In this document: positions 57,435-62,282 of the stretch, one piece after another | Numbering within the stretch: the first letter of the stretch is position 1 | How the letters are laid out: the number at the start of each line of letters is the position of its first letter | NCBI GenBank assembly: GCA_028279405.1 | Contig: JANQNU010000055.1 | Coordinates: 1 to 62,282 of the forward strand | Length of the DNA stretch: 62,282 nt | DNA from: Phycisphaerae bacterium | GTDB lineage: Bacteria > Planctomycetota > Phycisphaerae > UBA1845 > Fen-1342 | Reading direction: 5' to 3' | Notes under the pieces: generated by a model | The model's database searches: none | What the model was told of the DNA's origin: nothing | What the model saw: the letters and a program-made list of their open reading frames with translations, nothing else | Made by a program: the position numbers and the translations under genes

Positions 57435-58286
57435 ATGGCGCCGCGCGCTTCGTGGAAAGGGCAGCTCAAGCTCTCACTGGTCACGCTCCCGGTCCGTCTC
57501 TACAACGCGACCACCTCTACCAGCAAGATCACGCTCAACCAGCTCAATCGCGAGACGAACAACCGTCTGCGACAACAGATGATCGACCCCGAAACCGGCC
57601 CCGTGAACCGTCAGGACGTCGTCAAGGGCTACGAGTACGAGAAGGGCAAGTATGTGCTCGTCGAGGCCGAAGAGCTGGACAAGATCAAGCTCGAGACCGA
57701 CAAGACGATCGACCTGATCCAGTTCTGCGACGCGGCCGAGCTCAACCCGTTGTACTTGAGTTCGCCGTACTTCCTCGCTCCGGATGGCCCGATGGGCGAG
57801 GAAGCGTTCCGCGTCATTCGCGACGCGATGCGGAAGACCAATAAGGTCGGCATCGGTCGCGTGGTCATCGCGAACCGCGAGCACATCGTGGCTTTGCAGG
57901 TCTGGCAGCAGGGATTCCTGCTGACGACGTTGCGGTATGCCAACGAGGTGCGGTCGGCGACACCCTACTTCAGCGAGATCACCGAGAAGGAGGTCCGCGC
58001 TGACCAGCTCAGTCTGGCAGAACAGTTGATCGACAATATCGCCGCCCCTTTCGACCCTTCCCTGTTTGAGGACCGCTATCAGGATGCGCTGCTGGCCCTG
58101 GTCAAAGCAAAGATCGAAGGCTCCGAACCGGTGTACGCACAGGAGGCTGAGGTCGGGCAGGTCATCAATCTGATGGAGGCCCTGAAGGCCAGCGTCGAGA
58201 ACATGCCGAAAAAGAAGCCGGCTGCTCAGAGCGTAAAATCCCCGAAGAAGTCGGCTGCCAAGACGAAGAAGTCCAAACGGGCCTAG
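57435..58286 (+). CDS. ku: Ku DNA end-binding protein (NHEJ)
   Basis: A protein of 283 residues from the ATG at 57435 (GGGAG upstream); a longer frame from 57219 is not family-like. APRASWKGQLKLSLVTLPVRLYNATT is the bacterial Ku start. GYEYEKGKYVLVEAEELDKI, YFLAPDGPMGEEAFRVIRDAM and LSLAEQLIDNIAAPFDPSLFEDRYQDALLALVKAK are the Ku core. The tail is a Lys/Pro/Ala-rich extension (about 255-283), as in Ku proteins that hold on to DNA ends. Bacterial Ku works with LigD, which is not in the window. Confidence 0.95.
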   Translation: MAPRASWKGQLKLSLVTLPVRLYNATTSTSKITLNQLNRETNNRLRQQMIDPETGPVNRQDVVKGYEYEKGKYVLVEAEELDKIKLETDKTIDLIQFCDAAELNPLYLSSPYFLAPDGPMGEEAFRVIRDAMRKTNKVGIGRVVIANREHIVALQVWQQGFLLTTLRYANEVRSATPYFSEITEKEVRADQLSLAEQLIDNIAAPFDPSLFEDRYQDALLALVKAKIEGSEPVYAQEAEVGQVINLMEALKASVENMPKKKPAAQSVKSPKKSAAKTKKSKRA

Positions 58287-58329
58287 TACCGCTACCGGCC
58301 TCGCCTCCCATCATTGCGCACAACGCCCA

Positions 58330-59916
58330 TCAGCCGCCCATCCGTAGATTGCGATTCCGCACGAACGCCGCCAACACCGCTATGGCCGTCACGGCAGTGA
58401 TGAGTGCCAGCAAGTGCAACGTGATAGCGATGATGTCATCGTTGCGACCGAAATGGATCTCGTTGAGCAGTGTCAGACCCAGACTGCTGACGCCCGGGGG
58501 GATGACAAGCTGCGCCGCCGACACTTCGGCGAGCGTCAACAGTCCGCAAACCCCGCTCGCGGCTGCGAGCGGCAATCTCCCACTCGCGAGCACGACGCGA
58601 AAGTAGGCTGCCGTGTGGGTGGCACCGTCGGCCCGGGCCATTGCTGCGAGCGTCGGACCAGACGCCAGCCGAACGGCATACAGCGCGAAGATTGGAATCA
58701 CGCCGAAGCGGGCGAGCCCCACAAACACGATGGGCAACGACGTGTCGCGAACGGCGGGCAGGTGCTGCCAGGTAAGCAGGGTCGCCTCTCCGACCAGTAC
58801 CGGCGGACTCAGGGCGGCGCCAACGGCCAGCAGCGTGAGGATCATTGCAACACCAGCGCTGAGTACGCCGACCCGCGATCGCTTGACGGCGACGAATCGA
58901 AGGTAGTCCAGCGCGAGCGCGACCAGTCCCGCCAGTATCGCGGTACCGAGAGCCGCCGTCAGACTGTCGATCCATGCCTCGCGATAGAGCGCCCAGGAGG
59001 TACGAAAGGCGTCGGACGAGCGAAGGTTCGAAACGAGGAAAAGCCAGGGCAGCGCGAGCACGGCCAGTCCAGAAAGCGTCGCGAACAGGCTCGGACCGCC
59101 GCGACCCGCGGACCGGCCGCGATCGAATCTCAGTTCGCCGACGACGAGTAGCAGCGCTCGCATCCGCTGGCGCAGCGGATAGGCCAGCACCAGCAGGATC
59201 AGCAACCAGACGTAAAGCGGGACGGCCAGCATGAACGCGCGGCCGTCGCTAGCCTGGAGCGCCGCCAGAATCTCCGTGTTCCACGTATAGGCCTGACAGA
59301 GATGCGGGATCGTGAACTCGGTCGACGCCAGCACCATCGTAAGCAGCAGTGAGAGCGCCATCCACGGCCACATGACCGGCAGCCCAACCCGCAGCGTGGC
59401 GCAGACCCCCTTGGCATCCAGCGCAGCGAGGTCCACAACCGCTCGGGCAGATCGTTGCCAACCGATCGCAAGCACACATGCCGCGAGGGGGGCCAACCAG
59501 GTCGCGAGACAGGCGATGGCCCGACCCTCCCGGACCACCCATGACGGCCAGGTCATGGCAGCCGCGTCTCCGACCAACACGCCCTCCGGGAGCAGGCGCA
59601 GGCTCCACGCGTACGCAAACACGTACGGCGGCGTCAGCAGCGTCGTCAACAGGAACACCACCAGCAGAGGTCGCCACCACCGTCTCCCGACAAGCCCGGC
59701 GGCGAGCAGCGCTCCGATCCCCTGGGCCAGGATTCCCGCGCCGACGAACAGCACTACCCCTCGAAGCAGCAATCCCAGCTGTCTCTGACCGAAAAACGCC
59801 GACTCCGTCGGAACCGATACCGCTTCCCACCCAATCGCAACCAGAGGCAGCGCCAAGCCGACGAACGCGCCAACCAGACCGCAGAGAACAAGCACAGAAA
59901 CGGTAAGATTCTTCAT
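58330..59916 (-). CDS. ABC transporter permease, iron(III)/thiamine (FbpB-like) type
   Basis: A protein of 528 residues from the ATG at 59916 (a GTG at 59925 is also possible), with about 12 transmembrane helices in two halves. Each half has an EAA-like cytoplasmic loop: LAALDAKGVCATLRVGLPVMWPW and MARADGATHTAAYFRVVLASGRLPLAAA. Two fused permease halves are typical of Fbp/Sfu-type ferric iron and some thiamine importers. Neither a binding protein nor an ATPase gene is within the window. An AT-rich, Fur-box-like stretch lies 130 bases upstream. Confidence 0.82.
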   Translation of the reverse strand: MKNLTVSVLVLCGLVGAFVGLALPLVAIGWEAVSVPTESAFFGQRQLGLLLRGVVLFVGAGILAQGIGALLAAGLVGRRWWRPLLVVFLLTTLLTPPYVFAYAWSLRLLPEGVLVGDAAAMTWPSWVVREGRAIACLATWLAPLAACVLAIGWQRSARAVVDLAALDAKGVCATLRVGLPVMWPWMALSLLLTMVLASTEFTIPHLCQAYTWNTEILAALQASDGRAFMLAVPLYVWLLILLVLAYPLRQRMRALLLVVGELRFDRGRSAGRGGPSLFATLSGLAVLALPWLFLVSNLRSSDAFRTSWALYREAWIDSLTAALGTAILAGLVALALDYLRFVAVKRSRVGVLSAGVAMILTLLAVGAALSPPVLVGEATLLTWQHLPAVRDTSLPIVFVGLARFGVIPIFALYAVRLASGPTLAAMARADGATHTAAYFRVVLASGRLPLAAASGVCGLLTLAEVSAAQLVIPPGVSSLGLTLLNEIHFGRNDDIIAITLHLLALITAVTAIAVLAAFVRNRNLRMGG

Positions 59917-60047
59917 GGAAAGCACTTACGGAGCCACTCGGACCGATGCACGCCACCTGCCGGGTAATCGCAACCCCATTCCTCCGATTACGCAAGGTCG
60001 CGCCCGATCCCGCCGACGATTTTTCACGCACAATCCGCCGAAAACTA

Positions 60048-60076
60048 TTGATAACTGATAATGAGTTAGCAATAAT
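60048..60076 (+). promoter_or_regulatory. sigma-70-like promoter in AT-rich, Fur-box-like patch
   Basis: TTGATA (60048-60053) and AATAAT (60071-60076) are exactly 17 bases apart, each one mismatch from consensus. The same stretch holds GATAAC, GATAAT and AATAAT hexamers; read on the minus strand it includes CATTATC, the exact right end of the classical Fur box. A weaker divergent pair (TTGCTA, AATAGT, 17 apart) points toward the permease gene. Such AT content is rare in this window. Confidence 0.55.
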
Positions 60077-60083
60077 AACGACT

Positions 60084-60278
60084 CGAAGGGAACGATGAGC
60101 GAGTCCGATGGGGGCCGTCGCTCACTGCTGGGCGTGTTCGGGCTGAATCGATCGCTCTTCGACAACGAACTTCTCCACGCGGTGTGGAGGAGGATTGGCA
60201 GGATGAATGATCGGCTCGCCCTTCTTGCCAATCTGGACCGGGCCCGTTTCCAGGTCGGAGGAAACGGGCCGTTTTTTT
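60084..60278 (+). ncRNA. candidate small RNA or small mRNA with own promoter and terminator
   Basis: A predicted transcript of about 195 bases runs from the promoter at 60048-60076 to the terminator at 60241-60278. An internal 6-bp hairpin, CTCCAC/GTGGAG, lies at 60173-60189. An ATG at 60095 has AAGGGAAC upstream, but its frame passes through the terminator and stops only at 60334. A complete protein would therefore not be made from the terminated RNA. A noncoding RNA is the simpler reading; a small protein from an unseen start remains possible. Confidence 0.4.
60241..60278 (+). terminator. strong intrinsic terminator
   Basis: GGCCCGTTTCC (60241-60251) and GGAAACGGGCC (60260-60270) form a perfect 11-bp stem with an 8-base loop, followed by GTTTTTTT. 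It is the clearest rho-independent terminator in the window and no known gene ends just before it on this strand. Confidence 0.85.
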
Positions 60279-60433
60279 GCGCTCATTCCGGGGTCGCGCG
60301 CAAGCCGACCATGCCGCACTTCAACCGAACCTGAGAGGCGCGACCGATCGGTCAGTAGCCGTTTCGTGAGGCTCTCGGAAACGCTATGCTGGTTGTTCGC
60401 GGGGGCTACGAGATGGATTCGAAGAGGTGTCCG
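60279..60433. other. gap between terminator and dockerin gene
   Basis: No recognised gene. The segment just before 60434 contains GAAGAGGTG, which serves as the ribosome binding site for the next gene. Confidence 0.4.
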
Positions 60434-61735
60434 ATGCGCGCGATTCTGGTTGTTCTCGTTGCAGGTATGGTGGCTGCCGCCCAGGCTCAGTTCACGTTTT
60501 CCGTCGATGATGTTCTGGACGATGGCTTCTTCAACAACCCGACGTCCACGCGCGTCGATCGCTCGGGGGTCGTCCACACGGTCTTCATGAAGCAGTTCGA
60601 TACGGACAGCAGCACCAAGGAGATCTGGTACGGCAACAACGCCGCCGGAAGCTGGACCTTTACGCGCATTACGAACAACGCCGTCCGCGAGGAATTCCCG
60701 GCGTTGCACCTCGATGACGCCGACAACGTGCACATCGCCTTTCATACCGGGGTCACGACCACCAACAAGATCCGCTACGTGAACAACGTCGGCGGATCCT
60801 TCGGCGAGATTCGCGACATCACCGGGCCCGGTTTCGTCGTTGTCGAGTTCGACATCGACAGCCAGGGGACCGTCCATTTCGTGTTCGAGTCGCAGCCCGC
60901 GTTCCCGGCCCGATCAGACATCTTCTATACGACCTGGTCGCCGATGAGCGGGACCGGTCCGCTGGTCAACATTTCCAATACGGCCACGACGAGCGAGGCC
61001 CGTCCCTTCATCCGCCTCGGCCCCGACGACGTCGCACACGTGGTCTACTTCACCAACCTGCTCGGCGGCGCGCTCGTCTACCAGAACAATCGCAGCGGCG
61101 CCTTCGCCCCGGTCAATACCGGCATAGCAGGCTCCGTTCAGGACCCGATCCCGGTCGTCGATCGCACCGGCCGCGTGAGCATCTTTTATTGCCAGGGTGA
61201 CATCCTCTACGTGACCGACGACGCCGGGAGCGGCACGTTCGGCCCTGCGGAGCCGTTGCTCGTCGGTGCCTGGCGACCGGCATTCATCGAGGGCGCCGTC
61301 GTCGATCCACTCGGGAGACGGTACATCGGTTTCGCGTCCAACAGCGGCCAGCGCGGGGTCTATTTCCTAGCCGAAACGTCCAGCGGATTCTCCGCTCCCG
61401 TTGAGATCCTGGCGTCCGACGCCACAAACCTCGGCGCATCCGTTTCGATCAACGACCATGGACGATTGGCCCTCACGTTCCAAACCGGCGGCGTTCGGGA
61501 TGGTAACGTGTTCGCCAAGATCTTTGTCGCCAGCACGCAAGTCTACGGCGACATGAACTGCGACGGAGTGATCAGCGTCGGCGATATCAACGGCTTCGTG
61601 CTCGCGCTCACCGATCCCGACGGCTATGCCGCCGCGTTCCCGGATTGTGACGCCGCACGCGCTGATCTCACGTTCGACGGCAATGTCAGCGTCGCGGACA
61701 TCAATCCGTTCGTCGACGCACTCGTCGGCAGCTGA
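60434..61735 (+). CDS. secreted beta-propeller-like protein with dockerin-like module
   Basis: A protein of 433 residues from the ATG at 60434, with AGAGG six bases upstream; ATGs at 60386 and 60413 are in frame. Signal peptide MRAILVVLVAGMVAAAQA. Residues 20-365 hold repeated strand units (DRSGVVHTVFMKQF, DDADNVHIAFHTG, DSQGTVHFVFESQ, GPDDVAHVVYFTN, DRTGRVSIFYCQG), as in sialidase/BNR-like propellers, but without a visible catalytic set. The last ~60 residues are a dockerin-like module: GDMNCDGVISVGDINGFVLA and ADLTFDGNVSVADINPFV. Its tail closely matches that of the protein at 20261. Confidence 0.87.
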   Translation: MRAILVVLVAGMVAAAQAQFTFSVDDVLDDGFFNNPTSTRVDRSGVVHTVFMKQFDTDSSTKEIWYGNNAAGSWTFTRITNNAVREEFPALHLDDADNVHIAFHTGVTTTNKIRYVNNVGGSFGEIRDITGPGFVVVEFDIDSQGTVHFVFESQPAFPARSDIFYTTWSPMSGTGPLVNISNTATTSEARPFIRLGPDDVAHVVYFTNLLGGALVYQNNRSGAFAPVNTGIAGSVQDPIPVVDRTGRVSIFYCQGDILYVTDDAGSGTFGPAEPLLVGAWRPAFIEGAVVDPLGRRYIGFASNSGQRGVYFLAETSSGFSAPVEILASDATNLGASVSINDHGRLALTFQTGGVRDGNVFAKIFVASTQVYGDMNCDGVISVGDINGFVLALTDPDGYAAAFPDCDAARADLTFDGNVSVADINPFVDALVGS

Positions 61736-61767
61736 CGGTCGGCGGGCAACTATCTCGCTCCCCGTAA

Positions 61768-62046
61768 CGTCAACTATCGACCTGGATCGACACAGACCGT
61801 GTCAATGAGTTCATGGAACGACTGCAAAACGACCAGCGCTTCGGTTTCATGGCCGTGAATCTCGGCTATTTCGACACGCTGCTGTCCTGCTCAGCACGGT
61901 CTACTGCCAGCGAGATGCCGTCCGACAGCTTGGCCACAGCTCGCATCTCCCCCCCCGGGTTGGTGCGGATGTCCGTGGGCTATATGGACCGCGTCGAGCA
62001 ACGCTGGCGACAACTCGATCTAGTGCTGACCGCGATGTCGCTGTGA
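61768..62046 (+). pseudogene. C-terminal remnant of a Cys/Met-metabolism PLP enzyme
   Basis: The open frame from 61768 (no start codon; the first ATG is at 61813) encodes about 92 residues. They read RVNEFMERLQNDQRFGFMAV, NLGYFDTLLSCSARSTASEM and PGLVRMSVGYMDRVEQRWRQL, the C-terminal part of cystathionine gamma-synthase/methionine gamma-lyase-type proteins. The PLP-lysine domain and everything else upstream are missing, because the dockerin gene ends at 61735. It is read as the remnant of a deleted gene; expression from the ATG at 61813 would give only a fragment of the small domain. Confidence 0.7.
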
Positions 62047-62096
62047 CGCTGGCGCCGGAACCGCCACCGGCAAATACCGGCCTGACGTCGTGGCCG

Positions 62097-62282
62097 CTAC
62101 TCAGGCGGCAACGATACCGGCTTCGGCTTCGGGATCACCAGGTCGTCATCGACGTTGCCCGCCTTCGAAGACTTGGCCGGCTTCGGAGATTTGACGGGCT
62201 TCTTGGGGGTCGAACGCGGGCGCTCCGCGGGTGTCGGCGCGCTCGGCTTCCCGGCTTCGGGCCGTTCCGCGGCTGGACGGGC
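62097..62282 (-). CDS. C-terminal part of a Lys/Pro/Ala-rich protein, 5' end outside window
   Basis: An open frame on the minus strand runs from the window edge to a TAG at 62097-62099 and gives 61 residues. The composition is Pro/Lys/Ala/Ser-rich (STPKKPVKSPKPAKSSKAG) and ends GNVDDDLVIPKPKPVSLPPE. It looks like a disordered basic tail, for example of a nucleic-acid-binding or ribosome-associated protein. The folded part lies outside the window, so no family can be named. Confidence 0.55.
   Translation of the reverse strand, partial: ARPAAERPEAGKPSAPTPAERPRSTPKKPVKSPKPAKSSKAGNVDDDLVIPKPKPVSLPPE

Noticed and set aside
60095..60334. A 79-residue protein-coding gene.
   Set aside because: Its frame crosses a strong intrinsic terminator and its composition is not protein-like; a noncoding transcript fits better.

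Overview
The window is GC-rich bacterial chromosome from what looks like a planctomycete, most likely of the Phycisphaerae side. The signs are two secreted proteins ending in the dockerin-like module with GDxNCDG...SVGDIN motifs, two type II secretion-like prepilins with a C-terminal FxFLDGH motif, zinc ribbons of the CxxCGYD type, an ECF sigma factor next to a Ser/Thr kinase with TPR-like repeats, and many palindromic intergenic repeats. This assignment is inferred from family content; no rRNA or tRNA gene was seen to confirm it. No prophage, CRISPR array or transposase is visible.

Layout. 1-2584: two secreted proteins that share a nearly duplicated C-terminal self-cleaving S74 chaperone domain. 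2675-5663: universal stress protein, then a likely operon of zinc-ribbon protein, SPFH/band 7 protein and PP2C/SpoIIE-type phosphatase. 5716-7436: zinc-ribbon membrane proteins. 7399-14295: a minus-strand run of ligA, a lipoprotein, an O-antigen-ligase-like protein, a WecA/TagO-like glycosyl carrier transferase and a DUF4416 protein. It is backed by a plus-strand GlmU-like bifunctional enzyme and a glycosyltransferase, so 9.4-16.9 kb is an envelope polysaccharide neighbourhood. 17037-19004 is acetyl-CoA synthetase. 20261-28701 holds a dockerin protein, the sigma factor/kinase pair, two prepilins, and an SGNH lipoprotein with small partners.

28.7-40.2 kb is housekeeping and accessory metabolism: an isochorismatase-like hydrolase, an M24 peptidase, a large lipoprotein, a flavoprotein, a glycosyltransferase, gatB and two beta-propeller-like secreted proteins. 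40.5-47.8 kb is information processing: a GreA-type factor with a very long N-terminal extension, xseA, and an overlapping pheS-pheT pair of the archaeal/eukaryotic type, with a zinc ribbon inserted in PheT. 47.97-51.58 kb is an ECF sigma/anti-sigma pair followed by an M20 amidohydrolase and a UbiD-family decarboxylase. 51.6-54.2 kb is a GH57/GT4 pair of alpha-glucan type. Then come ppc, a Ku gene without LigD in view, an ABC permease of the iron(III) type, a candidate small transcript with its own promoter and terminator, a second dockerin protein, a remnant of a Cys/Met PLP enzyme, and the tail of a K/P-rich protein.

The points most worth a second look are: the archaeal-type PheRS with a zinc ribbon; the small transcription unit at 60.05-60.28 kb in an AT-rich, Fur-box-like patch beside the permease; the recurrent palindromes just after stop codons; the 27-bp inverted repeats flanking the PQQ-type gene; and the kinase whose P-loop has no glycines.
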